Shown: piece by piece, positions 50,805 through 60,647 of the stretch
Position numbering within the stretch: the first letter of the stretch is position 1
How the letters are laid out: each line of letters begins with the position of its first letter
Source of the DNA: Paractinoplanes abujensis
Lineage (GTDB): Bacteria > Actinomycetota > Actinomycetes > Mycobacteriales > Micromonosporaceae
Assembly (NCBI RefSeq): GCF_014204895.1
Contig: NZ_JACHMF010000001.1
Span: 248,001-312,000, forward strand
Length of the DNA: 64,000 nt
Reading direction: 5' to 3'
The notes under the pieces: generated by a model
Told to the model about the DNA's origin: nothing
Database searches by the model: none
The model's input: the letters and a program-made list of their open reading frames with translations, nothing else
Program-made: the position numbers and the translations under genes

Positions 50805-53423
50805 TCACGCCGTGAGCACCGCCTGCAGTCTGCGGGCTTCCTTGAGCATGCGGCTGCCCCCCTTCCGTGCGGCCAGTTCGACGAGCCCCGATATCTCGTC
50901 GTGGGCGCCGACGGCCGGAGCGACCAGCGACGCGAGTTCCAGCAGGTCGGGCAGCCCGCGCGGGGCAGCCAGCAGCAGGAGGGGCAGGGCGGCCGCGAGC
51001 ACCTCCCAGACCGCGGCCGAGGCCCCGGCCCGATGGGCGTCGGTCAGCGGCAGCACCGCCCGATTCAGCTTCACTAGGCCGAGCGCCCCGAGCTCGCCCA
51101 GATCACCCCCGACCGCGGCGCCGAACCCGCTGGTTCCACGCGCGGCCAGGGCCAGGAAGGCGTCGACCGCGGCGGCCCGGTCGGACTCGTGGCGCGCGCC
51201 GAGCGAATAGGCCACGGCCAGCGACATCGCCGGGCCGAACGGGCCGTCGTTCTCGGCCAGCAGCGGCAGCACCACCGGGTCGCCCCGCTCGTCCTGGTCG
51301 GCCAGCCCGGGCAGCGCCCACGCGGCGACGATCTCCCGGTGGTGCGGGAGGGCCGTGGCCAAGGTCACCGGCTCGGACACCTCGCTGTCGTAGCCCATGG
51401 TGGTTCTGCGGGTCAGCGTCACCAGCTGGTCCTCGACGGAGAGAACACCGGCTCGGACCGGGTCGAGGGTGACCAGAACCCGTCCGATCCCGGGTGGTGG
51501 CCCGACATGCCAGGAGTGGACCTTTCCGGCGGGTTGCCGCACCCGCGAGCTCGCCGGGTCGGGCAGGCCGCCACCGGCCAGCCACTCGGCCAGCCGCCGC
51601 CCGGCCGCGGAGGTCAGGCCGTCTGCGATCGCGGGGGCGGTGCCGCGCGGCAGCCGCAGCAGCGCCTGCTCGAAGTCGAGCGGCAGCGGCTCCCATCCCT
51701 GCGCCTCGGCCCGTCGCAGCCGCTCCACCAGCACTGCGGCGTCGAGGTTGCCGTTCACGTGGGTCGGCGTCGCCACCGGCACGACCGCTGACGCCTGATG
51801 GAGCCGCTCCGCCACCTCGGCGATGCGCAGGGCCAGCAGCCTGGTCGGATCCCCGGTCAGATCGGGCGGTCGCAGGCCGTCGACGATCCGCCGCCAGGCC
51901 CGGCCCGTCTCCCGCAGCTCGCTGGGGCCACCCCGGAGGACGCCGCGGATCGCCACGCCGAGCGCCGCACGCCGTTCGTTCCAGCCGTGCGGGCTCAGGG
52001 CCTCACCCGCACGGTCGGCCACGTGACGCAGCGGCGACAGGTCGTCGGCCGCGCGCAGCGCCACCAGCCCGGCCAGCACCCGCTCCCAGCCGACGAGCGT
52101 CTCCTCGTGCAGCAGCGCGGTCACCTCCTCGGCCAGTTCGGTCACGCTGCCGATCGGCTCGGGCAGGGCCGCCGGCGCGGACGGCGGTGGCAATGCCGCC
52201 GGGACACCGGGGACGACCGGGGCGGGGGCGCCGGACAAGCGCGCGGCGCGGACCGGCAGGTCGCCGCCGAGACCGGCGGCCGCGTCGGCCAGCCAGGACA
52301 GATCGAGCCCACGGGCGTGCTTCTCGATCAGAACGAGCGCGCGTTCCTGGATGTCGAGCGCCGGGTGGTCGAACGCCGCCGCCACCGTCTCGAGGATGTC
52401 GCCGGTCCGGCCGGGCTCGCGCCGGACGACCTTGTCGAGCCAGGTCAGCTGGGTCTTGACGAGCGTCTTCTCCTTGCGCACGAGCGTGGGCCGGCTGACG
52501 TCGAGCAGCGTGTCGAGTTCGAGCCGGCCGGCGTCGTCGACCGCCCGTAGCGCCCGCTGGGCGGTGCCGGCGATCGTGGACGGCGCGTCCGGCAGTAGTT
52601 GTGCGTAATCCGTCGCGTGACCGGTCTGCTCGTCGAGCGTGGGCGCCAGTTCGTCGTGCAGCAGGGCGAACGGCCGCAGGAAAGCCGGGCGGTCGCCGCG
52701 GACCAGCCGGTCGACGGTCGCGGCCAGGACCGTGGCGCGGTCGAGGCGGCCCTCGGCGACGAGCTGGGCGACCGCGGCCGGGAAGGCGGGCCGGCCCGTC
52801 CAGCCGCCGGATTCCATGTCCCACACCATGGTGCCGAGGTGCGCGCCGAGCCCGTCGATCTCGAACACGGCGGGCAGCAGGGTGTCCAGATGCGGGGTTT
52901 CGCGCAGCCGGTCGACAAAGGCCGTGCGCCGGCGGGAATCCTGCTGCTCGAGGTCGAGGAGCCACCCGCCGACGAAGCCCTCGGTCATGGGCACGGCCGC
53001 GCCCGACTCGGTCAGCAGGGCCGCCGCGAACGACCAGCCGCCCTGCCAGGCGTCCTCCGGCCGGAGCCTGGTGACGAGACGGCCGGCCAGGTCGCCGAGC
53101 CAGGGCAGCTCGCGGGCGCGAACCACGCTCAGCGCCTGCGCGACCGGGATCCGGCCCCACTTGTCGCGCATGTCGCGCCGGTTGAGCAGGGCAGCCGCGC
53201 GGGCGGCGGTGGGCATCGTGCCCAGCACCGCGAGACCCAGCCCGCCGGTCGGGTCGTGCCGGGAACGCCACCAGTCCTCCGGCTCCATCGACTTGAGGAA
53301 AGCCTCGAGGCCGGCGGCCAGCGCGACGCGTTCCGGCTCGGCCGCCGCGACCAGCACGGCAGCCACCGCGTCCGGGCCGGCCTGGCCGATGTGGTCGCGC
53401 AGGACTTCCCCCGTGAGGTTCAT
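50805..53423 (-). CDS. DUF6493-type large helical protein
   Basis: An 872-aa soluble protein built mostly of helical repeats; I assign it to the DUF6493 group by its overall look and linkage to a SWIM gene, with moderate confidence. HEAT-like pairs are visible, for example DHPALDIQERALVLIEKHA about residues 340-360. A beta-rich part lies around 690-740. No catalytic motif. The ATG at 53423 overlaps the SWIM gene stop in ATGA, so the two proteins are translationally coupled and probably act as a complex. Function unknown. Confidence 0.65.
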   Translation of the reverse strand: MNLTGEVLRDHIGQAGPDAVAAVLVAAAEPERVALAAGLEAFLKSMEPEDWWRSRHDPTGGLGLAVLGTMPTAARAAALLNRRDMRDKWGRIPVAQALSVVRARELPWLGDLAGRLVTRLRPEDAWQGGWSFAAALLTESGAAVPMTEGFVGGWLLDLEQQDSRRRTAFVDRLRETPHLDTLLPAVFEIDGLGAHLGTMVWDMESGGWTGRPAFPAAVAQLVAEGRLDRATVLAATVDRLVRGDRPAFLRPFALLHDELAPTLDEQTGHATDYAQLLPDAPSTIAGTAQRALRAVDDAGRLELDTLLDVSRPTLVRKEKTLVKTQLTWLDKVVRREPGRTGDILETVAAAFDHPALDIQERALVLIEKHARGLDLSWLADAAAGLGGDLPVRAARLSGAPAPVVPGVPAALPPPSAPAALPEPIGSVTELAEEVTALLHEETLVGWERVLAGLVALRAADDLSPLRHVADRAGEALSPHGWNERRAALGVAIRGVLRGGPSELRETGRAWRRIVDGLRPPDLTGDPTRLLALRIAEVAERLHQASAVVPVATPTHVNGNLDAAVLVERLRRAEAQGWEPLPLDFEQALLRLPRGTAPAIADGLTSAAGRRLAEWLAGGGLPDPASSRVRQPAGKVHSWHVGPPPGIGRVLVTLDPVRAGVLSVEDQLVTLTRRTTMGYDSEVSEPVTLATALPHHREIVAAWALPGLADQDERGDPVVLPLLAENDGPFGPAMSLAVAYSLGARHESDRAAAVDAFLALAARGTSGFGAAVGGDLGELGALGLVKLNRAVLPLTDAHRAGASAAVWEVLAAALPLLLLAAPRGLPDLLELASLVAPAVGAHDEISGLVELAARKGGSRMLKEARRLQAVLTA

Positions 53424-54724
53424 GCGGGCACCTCGGCCCGGACCATGCGGACGGCGAGGGCGTGCTTGCAGGGCCCGCGTCCGCCGCGATGTTTGGCCCA
53501 CCACGGGCATGTGCAGGATTCGCCGTCGCGGACATGATAGGTGTTGTCACCGCTGCGGACGACGCCGTTGAGGCTCGCCGCGCCCGACTCGGCCAGTGCC
53601 CGCGCCGCCACCAGCCGCGGGTTCATCCGGGCCGCGCCCTCCACTGTGTAAGGCAGGGTGCGGTGGAAATAGCCCGCCTCGGCCACGTCGAAGCCGACCC
53701 GCCCGGCCGTGCCGAGCTGGGTCAGCGCGTCGCGGACCCGGCCCGCGTCGAGCCCGGAGGCGACGGCCAGCGCATCCACGTCGATCTTCGGATCCCAGGA
53801 GAGCAGCGCGCTGATCAGCTCGGCGTCGTCGGCGGCCTCGTCGGCGGCGAGTGCCTCGAGCACCGCGCCCTCGCCCGAGAACCCGCGGTAGGGCTCGGGC
53901 GACAGGGTCAGCGACAACCGCAGGGCGGGGTTGCTCAGCTCCCACGTGCTGGCCACCGGCCCGGAGCCGGCCGTGATGGCCGGACCGTAGACGCGCAACC
54001 GGGTCGCGTGCCGAAGGAAGGGTTTTATCGCGGCGAGGCGACCGGCGCCCGGCAAGCAGACGGCCCCGGGCCCCGGGCGTGAGGTGACGCGCAGCGTGCG
54101 GCCGGCCGGGACCGCCCACAGCACCGAGCGGTCGCCCGCGCTCATCCGCTGCAGCAGAGCTCGCGCGTCGGCCACGGCCAGCTCGGCGCGCGGGTCGAAA
54201 CGGGAAGTGAGCACCTGCGCCTCGGCGAAGCCGCGCAACCAGCGGGTGGGCAGCGGCACCTTGCGCTCGACGACCGGGCCGTCGAACGTGGTGACCGCCA
54301 GTTCGTCGGGGCCGACGGCCAGGTGCATCGGATCGGCCGGGCCGACCCGGGCGAGGGCGCGCTGCAGCGGCACGTTGACGTCGACATTGGTGGTGCCGTG
54401 GGCGACGATCTCGCCGTCGATGCCCGCGGGCAGCACGTCGAGCCGGGCGTAGACACCGCAGCAGCCGGAGAACGACTCGAACCGCAGCCGGTCGGAGCCC
54501 GCCGTCACCACCGGATCGAGGCTGACCGGGTCGAGCGGACGGTAATAGCGGCTGCGGGCGACCTCGGCCACCGCCAGCAGACCCGTCGCCGTCGCGGCCG
54601 GGCTCGCCAGGAAACCGGTGAAGAACCGCGGATGCGCGGCCGGCCCGCCCGAGGTCTGCAGGGTGAGATCGCCCCGGGCGAGGGCCGAGGACCCGAGATA
54701 CGCGTACGCCGCTGCGCTGACCAT
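53420..54724 (-). CDS. SWIM zinc-finger protein
   Basis: A 434-aa protein with a C-terminal SWIM zinc finger (CTCPWW, then PCKHALAV) at about residues 408-428, a CxCxnCxH nucleic-acid or protein-binding motif. The region before it (about 310-390) holds a winged-helix-like stretch (DVDALAVASGLDAGRVRDAL). The N-terminal 300 residues are beta-rich and unassigned, with FSGCCGVYAR. TAAGTT on the minus strand (54737-54732) ends 7 nt before the ATG, suggesting a leaderless start. First of a two-gene operon with the DUF6493-type gene. Confidence 0.78.
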   Translation of the reverse strand: MVSAAAYAYLGSSALARGDLTLQTSGGPAAHPRFFTGFLASPAATATGLLAVAEVARSRYYRPLDPVSLDPVVTAGSDRLRFESFSGCCGVYARLDVLPAGIDGEIVAHGTTNVDVNVPLQRALARVGPADPMHLAVGPDELAVTTFDGPVVERKVPLPTRWLRGFAEAQVLTSRFDPRAELAVADARALLQRMSAGDRSVLWAVPAGRTLRVTSRPGPGAVCLPGAGRLAAIKPFLRHATRLRVYGPAITAGSGPVASTWELSNPALRLSLTLSPEPYRGFSGEGAVLEALAADEAADDAELISALLSWDPKIDVDALAVASGLDAGRVRDALTQLGTAGRVGFDVAEAGYFHRTLPYTVEGAARMNPRLVAARALAESGAASLNGVVRSGDNTYHVRDGESCTCPWWAKHRGGRGPCKHALAVRMVRAEVPA

Positions 54725-54731
54725 GCCGGAG

Positions 54732-54737
54732 AACTTA
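54732..54737 (-). promoter_or_regulatory. -10 element TAAGTT of a likely leaderless mRNA
   Basis: On the minus strand TAAGTT ends 7 nt before the SWIM gene ATG. The 55-bp spacer is shared with the divergent M50 protease gene, whose own -10 (TACGAT, 54767-54772) lies 7 nt before GTG 54780. Confidence 0.45.
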
Positions 54738-54779
54738 GAGGACCCCTACGACAGTTTTTCATCGCCTACGATCGGGCCC

Positions 54780-55892
54780 GTGATGGCGTACGGGTCGGGG
54801 GCCTTGCTCTTCGTTGTCGGCATCTGCCTGTCGCTCGCGTGGCACGAGGCCGGGCACATGCTGGCCGCCCGCGCGTTCGGCATGAAGGTGCGGCGGTTCT
54901 TCGTGGGCCGCGGCCCGACGGTGTTCTCGTTCCGTCGCGGCGAGACGGAGTTCGGGCTGAAGGCCCTGCCGATCGGCGGGTTCTGCGACATCGCCGGCCT
55001 GACCGCGCTCGACGAGCTGAGCCCGGACGAGCAGCCGCGCGCGATGTGGCGTTATCCGGCGTGGAAACGCACGACGGTCATGCTGGCGGGCCCGGTCATG
55101 CATGTGATCCTGGCCGTGGCGATCCTCTACGCGATGGCGGTCACCGTCGGCCTGCCCAATCTGCGCCCCGTCACCGAGCCCGTCGTCGCGGCCACTTCCT
55201 GCGTCGGCGCGGTCTGCCCGGCGGCCGAGGCCGGCCTGCGACCCGGCGACCGGATCGCGTCGATCGGTGGCACGCCCACCCCGCGCTGGGCCGACGTGCT
55301 GACCGCCGTGCGGGCATCCGACGGCCCGACCCCGTTGGTCGTGAACCGTGGCGGCGAGACGCTGACCTTGAGCGTCGACGTCGCTCAGGGCCGGATGGGC
55401 GCCTCCCCGGAACCCCCGCCGGCGTACCTCAAGGGTGGCGTGGCCGAGACGGCGGCGTTCACCGGGGAGTTGATCAGCGGGTCGGTGCGCCAGCTGGCCG
55501 CCTTCCCCGAGCGCATCCCGGCCGTGGTCAAGGCGATCGGCGGCGAACGCGAAGCGGACACCCCGATCAGTATGGTCGGCGCGAGCCGGCTCGGGGGAGA
55601 GGCCGTCGAACGCGGCCTGTGGGCCACCTTCCTGCTGTTGCTGGTCAGCCTCAACCTGTTCCTGGCCGTGTTCAACCTGCTGCCGCTGCTCCCGCTCGAC
55701 GGCGGTCACATCGCGGTGGTCTGGTTCGAGCGCGTCCGCGACCTGGTCCGCCGTCTGCGCGGCCGCCCGGCCGCGGGCCCGGTCGACTTCACCCGCCTGT
55801 TCCCGGCCACGATGGTGCTGATAGTGCTGGGCGGGGCGGTGATGGCGCTGACCATCACCGCCGACATCGTCAATCCGATTCGCCTGGGGTAG
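54780..55892 (+). CDS. M50 site-2 protease (RseP-like)
   Basis: A 370-aa integral membrane metalloprotease. Zinc site HEAGH lies in the first helix (about residues 23-27), LDGGH in the late helix (about 312-316), and a PDZ-like domain (about 130-210; GLRPGDRIASIGG) sits between helices. Site-2 proteases cut transmembrane anti-sigma factors or signal peptides within the membrane. I use the GTG at 54780, which follows TACGAT by 7 nt (leaderless); the ATG at 54783 is the next codon. The 3' end overlaps the convergent MFS-Usp gene by 23 nt. It lacks the dxr/ispG neighbours of the housekeeping RseP, so it is probably a specialised paralogue. Confidence 0.88.
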   Translation: MMAYGSGALLFVVGICLSLAWHEAGHMLAARAFGMKVRRFFVGRGPTVFSFRRGETEFGLKALPIGGFCDIAGLTALDELSPDEQPRAMWRYPAWKRTTVMLAGPVMHVILAVAILYAMAVTVGLPNLRPVTEPVVAATSCVGAVCPAAEAGLRPGDRIASIGGTPTPRWADVLTAVRASDGPTPLVVNRGGETLTLSVDVAQGRMGASPEPPPAYLKGGVAETAAFTGELISGSVRQLAAFPERIPAVVKAIGGEREADTPISMVGASRLGGEAVERGLWATFLLLLVSLNLFLAVFNLLPLLPLDGGHIAVVWFERVRDLVRRLRGRPAAGPVDFTRLFPATMVLIVLGGAVMALTITADIVNPIRLG

Positions 55893-57747
55893 ACGCGCGG
55901 AACAGCCGTTCCTCGTCCAAAGCGGAGGTCTGCACGACCAGGACGTCGCAAACGGCGTTGCGGACGACCCCGGCCGGCACCGAGCCCAGCAGCGCGCCCT
56001 GGGCGGCGCCCAGCCCGCGGTTGCCCACGACGATCAGGTTGGCCGGGTTGTTGCCGACCGTGTCCAGCAGCGCCTGGGCCGGGTCACCGCGCACCAGCAC
56101 CTGCTCGATGTAGCGGGCCCGCTCGCGGGTCAGCCCGGTGACCGACTTGCTCAAGGCTTCCCGGGCCACCTCGATGCCGCTGATGTCGCGGTGCAGGCCG
56201 GGCTCGCTGGCGGCGGGCTCGTCGGAGGCCTCGCGATACGCGGTGACGACCACCAGACGGGCCTGGGCCGCCTGCGCCACCTCGGCCGCGCGATCCACCG
56301 CGTACAGGGAAGTGGGTGTGCCGTCGGAACCGACGATCACGCGGTCGTAGACAGTGATGCTGCGCCGGCCGCCCAGGGGCACGATCGGGGACTCGTCGGC
56401 CTCGTCGGGCGGGTTGACCCACAGCATGGCCACGGCGCCGATGCCCAGCAGCACCCCGGCCAGGATGATCGCGTTGCTGCCCTTGCCGTCCAGCCAGTGC
56501 TCGTAGATCCAGCCGAACGTGACCGTCTGCACCAGCATCGGCACCACGATCATCATGTTCAGGATGCCCATGTAGACACCCGTCCGTTTGGCCGGGACCA
56601 TGCTGGCCACCATCAGGTAGGGCACGCCGACCGCGCTGGCCCAGAAGATGCCGACGCCGATCATCGGAACCAGCGCGAGATACTGGTTGTCGATGTGCGC
56701 GAGCCACACCAGTGCCAGCGCCGCCAGGCCGAGGGCGATGGCGTGCACCCGCTTGGCCCCGATCCGCTGGGCGAAGCCGACCAGGAAGAGCGCCGAAACC
56801 ATGGTGACGAAGTTGTAGGCGCCGTTCTCGAGACCGCTCCACGCGATCGCGTCGTCCCAGGCCGAGCCGCCCTGCTCGGGGTTGGCGCCGAACACCGTCT
56901 CGCCCAGGCTGACCGCCAGGAACTGCCAGTAGATGAACATGGCGTACCACTGGAAGGCGAAGACGACCCCGATCTTGTGCATGGCCACGGGCATCGCGCG
57001 TACGGCGTCCGCGATCTCCCGTACGGCCGGTCCCAGCCCGCGCGGCGCGTTGGCCATCTCTTCGAGCTCGTCGTCCGACGGCTTCAATTCCCGCGTACGG
57101 GCCATGGCCGTGAGCACTGTGAGCAGGATGCACACGGTGCCGATCATGAAGCAGGCGAACATCCAGTACGGGACCCCGTTGCCCGCCTCGGTCTGCAGGG
57201 CCTCGACCTTCTGGAGCGCGAAGAGCGACACGTTGGCCAGCACGGCGCCGGCCCCGGTGAACATGCTCTGGGTCAGGAAGCCGCGCGCCAGTTGCGACTT
57301 GGGCAGCCGGTCGGAGATGAACGCCCGGTACGGCTCCATCGAGGTGTTGTTGCCCGCGTCGAGCAGCCAGAAGCAGATCACGCCGAGCCACAGCACGCCG
57401 ACGAACGGGAACGCGAACAGGATGATCGCGCACAGGATCGCGCCGACCACGATGAACGGTCGTCGCCGGCCGAACCGGGGATGCCAGGTGCGGTCGCTGA
57501 TCGCTCCGATCAAGGGCTGGATGAGCAGACCGGTGACGGGCCCGGCCAGGTTGAGGATCGGCAGCTGCTCGGGACTCGCGCCGATCAGCAGGAACAGCGG
57601 GTTCACCGCGGACTGGGTGAGCCCGAAGCTGAACTGCACCCCGAAGAAGCCGAGGTTCATCATCAGCAGGGCGGAGCTGGACATCAGTGGCTTGTGCTCG
57701 GCCGCCCCGGATCCCGTCGAAACCGTGTCCGACGTCGTGGTGGTCAT
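55870..57747 (-). CDS. MFS transporter fused to universal stress domain
   Basis: A 625-aa fusion. Residues 1-475 form a 12-helix transporter of the sugar/GPH-like MFS branch (QPLIGAISDRTWHPRFGRRRPF in the 2-3 loop region). Residues 480-615 are a universal stress protein domain (DRVIVGSDGTPTSLYAVDRA; ATP-binding GNRGLGAAQGALLGSVP with the G-2X-G-9X-G pattern, then VVRNAVCDVLVV). The Usp half suggests nucleotide or stress control of transport. ATG 57747 with GGGGGAT upstream. A stand-alone Usp is divergent from it. Substrate probably a sugar; not provable here. Confidence 0.88.
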   Translation of the reverse strand: MTTTTSDTVSTGSGAAEHKPLMSSSALLMMNLGFFGVQFSFGLTQSAVNPLFLLIGASPEQLPILNLAGPVTGLLIQPLIGAISDRTWHPRFGRRRPFIVVGAILCAIILFAFPFVGVLWLGVICFWLLDAGNNTSMEPYRAFISDRLPKSQLARGFLTQSMFTGAGAVLANVSLFALQKVEALQTEAGNGVPYWMFACFMIGTVCILLTVLTAMARTRELKPSDDELEEMANAPRGLGPAVREIADAVRAMPVAMHKIGVVFAFQWYAMFIYWQFLAVSLGETVFGANPEQGGSAWDDAIAWSGLENGAYNFVTMVSALFLVGFAQRIGAKRVHAIALGLAALALVWLAHIDNQYLALVPMIGVGIFWASAVGVPYLMVASMVPAKRTGVYMGILNMMIVVPMLVQTVTFGWIYEHWLDGKGSNAIILAGVLLGIGAVAMLWVNPPDEADESPIVPLGGRRSITVYDRVIVGSDGTPTSLYAVDRAAEVAQAAQARLVVVTAYREASDEPAASEPGLHRDISGIEVAREALSKSVTGLTRERARYIEQVLVRGDPAQALLDTVGNNPANLIVVGNRGLGAAQGALLGSVPAGVVRNAVCDVLVVQTSALDEERLFRASTPGESD

Positions 57748-57891
57748 GGGGATCCCCCTTCGACCGTGATCTGGATCACACTTGAATTCGACGCTAAACC
57801 GATCCGCGGGCACTCGCAAGCAGAGATGTCGATACGTGCGTCTGGCCGCCGTTTCCCGGCCGCGGCGTTGCTCTGCGGACGCCGTACGGCC

Positions 57892-57897
57892 TGTAAT
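57892..57897 (+). promoter_or_regulatory. -10 element TGTAAT before the Usp gene
   Basis: TGTAAT (5 of 6 to TATAAT) ends 6 nt before ATG 57904, with no Shine-Dalgarno, suggesting a leaderless mRNA. Confidence 0.45.
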
Positions 57898-57903
57898 GAG
57901 CGC

Positions 57904-58335
57904 ATGAGCACATGGACGACGATCGTTGTCGGCGTCGATGGGTCACCCGGCAGCCGTAAGGCCCTGACCTGGGCCGCGGCCGAGGCGGCGGACCACGGCG
58001 CCGAGCTGCTCGTGCTGAACGTGTGGGAGCACACGCTGCTGCCACCGGCGGGCGGGCCCAGCGTTTCCGAACACGCGGTGGCCGAGCCCAGCCAGGCCAC
58101 CACCGAGGAGCTGCTCCAGGTGATCAAGGAGGAGCTCGGGGAGGACCCGCCGGTGCCCGTACGGGCTCAGGTCCGGCAGGGACGCCCGGCGAAGGTCCTG
58201 ATCGACGAGTCGGAGGGCAAGAACCTGCTGGTGGTCGGGCATCGCGGGCACGGCGGCTTCGCGGGTCTCGTGCTCGGCTCGGTCAGTCAGCACGTCGCCG
58301 CGTACGCGAAATGCCCGGTCACCGTCGTGCGTTAA
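57904..58335 (+). CDS. Universal stress protein
   Basis: A 143-aa single-domain UspA-type protein: IVVGVDGSPGSRKAL at the start, LLVLNVW second strand, and the ATP-binding GHRGHGGFAGLVLGSVS loop followed by CPVTVV. It binds ATP and usually supports survival during stress or dormancy. It is divergent from the MFS-Usp fusion. Its TAA stop overlaps the TAA of the convergent serpin gene within GTTAAC. Confidence 0.92.
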   Translation: MSTWTTIVVGVDGSPGSRKALTWAAAEAADHGAELLVLNVWEHTLLPPAGGPSVSEHAVAEPSQATTEELLQVIKEELGEDPPVPVRAQVRQGRPAKVLIDESEGKNLLVVGHRGHGGFAGLVLGSVSQHVAAYAKCPVTVVR

Positions 58336-59531
58336 CGCGGATCCCGTACGGCGCCCAGGAACAGGATCGTGCCGGTCCGCCGGTCGGAGATCGTGAACTG
58401 GAACGGGCGGTCGGCGCGGAACACGGCCGGGTTCACCTGGGCCGAGGTCGTCATGACCCCGCCCGTGACTCCGGCCGCCTCGGTACCCTTCTCGTCGACC
58501 CGGATGTACGTCTTGTGATACACCTGCTCGAGCCGTCGGCCGTCCGGTGACATCGGCCGGAAGTTCGCCCGTGCCGGGTCGAACGCGCTGGTCATGCCCA
58601 TTTTCTGCAGCGGCTTGGTGAGCTGGCCGGCCCAGCGCAGCTCGAAGCGGGGCAGCGCGATGTCCTCGAAACCGCGCGGGGCCAGGCTGCCGCTCAGCGC
58701 CTGCCAGTCGGCGGCACCGGCCATCTTGCCGTCCTCAGCCAGGATGATCTCCATCCCGTAGCGCCCGTTTTCGCCGTACGGGAGACGAAGCATGCGGAAG
58801 CCGTCGCGCTCGGCATAGCCGTAGGAACCGCCCGAGTGGTGCATTGTGGGCACCGTGACCGGCCCGCCGGGAGTGGTGAACTTCTCGTCGCGCGTGATGA
58901 GGAAGATGAGGAACTCGTTCTGCCACGTCCCCAGGAAGTACACCGCATTGAGCAGTACGAGGGTGGCTTGCGCGCTGGGCAGGCCGAGGTCGCGCGCGAT
59001 GCCCTTGATCCGGCCGCCGGTGTTCTCGTCGACCCAGTCGTCGATCTTCTCAGCCGTCTCCGCCGACCCCAGATCGGCGTCCTCCACGGTGCCGCCGAAG
59101 CTGTGCCGCACGAAGTCGGCGTAGTCGTCCTCGAGCGGGCCGTTGTTGTACAGCGCGTCGGACACCGACAACGTCACGTCCTCGGTGTCGGCCAGCTCCC
59201 GCAGCAGCGCCCCGACCCGCTCGTCCTGACCCTCGCGCAGACCCAGCACCCGCGCCATCTCGGCTGCGGTGTCCCCGTCGGCGCCGGCCGACACCATGGC
59301 CAGCAGCACGGACACCGACACCGGGGACGTGACCGTGTTCGCGTCCTTCTCGTCGAGCTGGGCGAACAGGTCGAAGCCGAACGTGTTGACGGCCCGGGCC
59401 ACCGGGGCGGCGTCGGTCGCGACCAGCTTCACCTTGATGCGAGCGGCGTCACCGGGCACCTTGTCGCCACCACACGCGGCGGTCGCCAACACGCCACAGA
59501 CCAGGACAAACGCTGCTAGGGCACGGATCAC
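58332..59531 (-). CDS. Serpin-family protease inhibitor, lipoprotein
   Basis: A 399-aa serpin with a lipoprotein signal (VLATAACGG; lipidated Cys about residue 20). Family features: SPVSVSVLLAMVSAGADG, DALYNN, LLNAVYFLGTWQ (breach region) and the reactive-loop hinge GTEAAGVTGG followed by a Thr/Ser/Ala-rich loop and FRADRPFQF. The hinge has small residues, as inhibitory serpins require. It would trap serine or cysteine proteases at the cell surface, possibly the organism's own secreted subtilases or those of competitors. GTG 59531 follows TAGTCT by 7 nt (leaderless); a GTG at 59588 is an alternative that would bury the signal peptide. Confidence 0.9.
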   Translation of the reverse strand: MIRALAAFVLVCGVLATAACGGDKVPGDAARIKVKLVATDAAPVARAVNTFGFDLFAQLDEKDANTVTSPVSVSVLLAMVSAGADGDTAAEMARVLGLREGQDERVGALLRELADTEDVTLSVSDALYNNGPLEDDYADFVRHSFGGTVEDADLGSAETAEKIDDWVDENTGGRIKGIARDLGLPSAQATLVLLNAVYFLGTWQNEFLIFLITRDEKFTTPGGPVTVPTMHHSGGSYGYAERDGFRMLRLPYGENGRYGMEIILAEDGKMAGAADWQALSGSLAPRGFEDIALPRFELRWAGQLTKPLQKMGMTSAFDPARANFRPMSPDGRRLEQVYHKTYIRVDEKGTEAAGVTGGVMTTSAQVNPAVFRADRPFQFTISDRRTGTILFLGAVRDPR

Positions 59532-59538
59532 ACCAGTG

Positions 59539-59544
59539 AGACTA
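59539..59544 (-). promoter_or_regulatory. -10 element TAGTCT before the serpin gene
   Basis: Minus-strand TAGTCT ends 7 nt before GTG 59531. It supports this start over the upstream in-frame GTG. Confidence 0.45.
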
Positions 59545-59576
59545 GGAACGGGCCTCCAGGGTTCCCGGATCGATGA

Positions 59577-60404
<828 letters not shown>

Positions 60405-60410
60405 GTCGTC

Positions 60411-60450
60411 CGCGCGTCCGGCCCGGTTTGCCGATCGGGCCGGACGCGCG
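60411..60450 (+). terminator. Terminator after the Rpf-like gene
   Basis: Perfect 15-bp stem (60411-60425 with 60436-60450) with a 10-nt loop, 6 nt past the stop codon. Confidence 0.8.
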
Positions 60451-60647
60451 CGCCGCGTCCCACTGTGTGGACAGCCGGATCGGTGCCCGAATTCGCCCCG
60501 TGAGCTGCCCCGCGACAAGCTGGACATCGACCCAACTAAATGGAAACTTAAACTTTACAGGCGATTTCTCCCCGCGCCGTCCCGCGAACTGTGAGGATCT
60601 CTCGCATAGACAGACGTGGATGTCTGTACCTCGTGGGGAGGAAACAC
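60451..60647 (+). promoter_or_regulatory. Upstream region of the M4 protease gene
   Basis: 197 bp containing an unusually AT-rich patch at about 60533-60560 (ACTAAATGGAAACTTAAACTTTACA), the likely promoter area, and a small hairpin CAGAC-N6-GTCTG at 60611-60626 in the presumed 5' UTR. No clear -35/-10 pair can be fixed. Confidence 0.4.
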
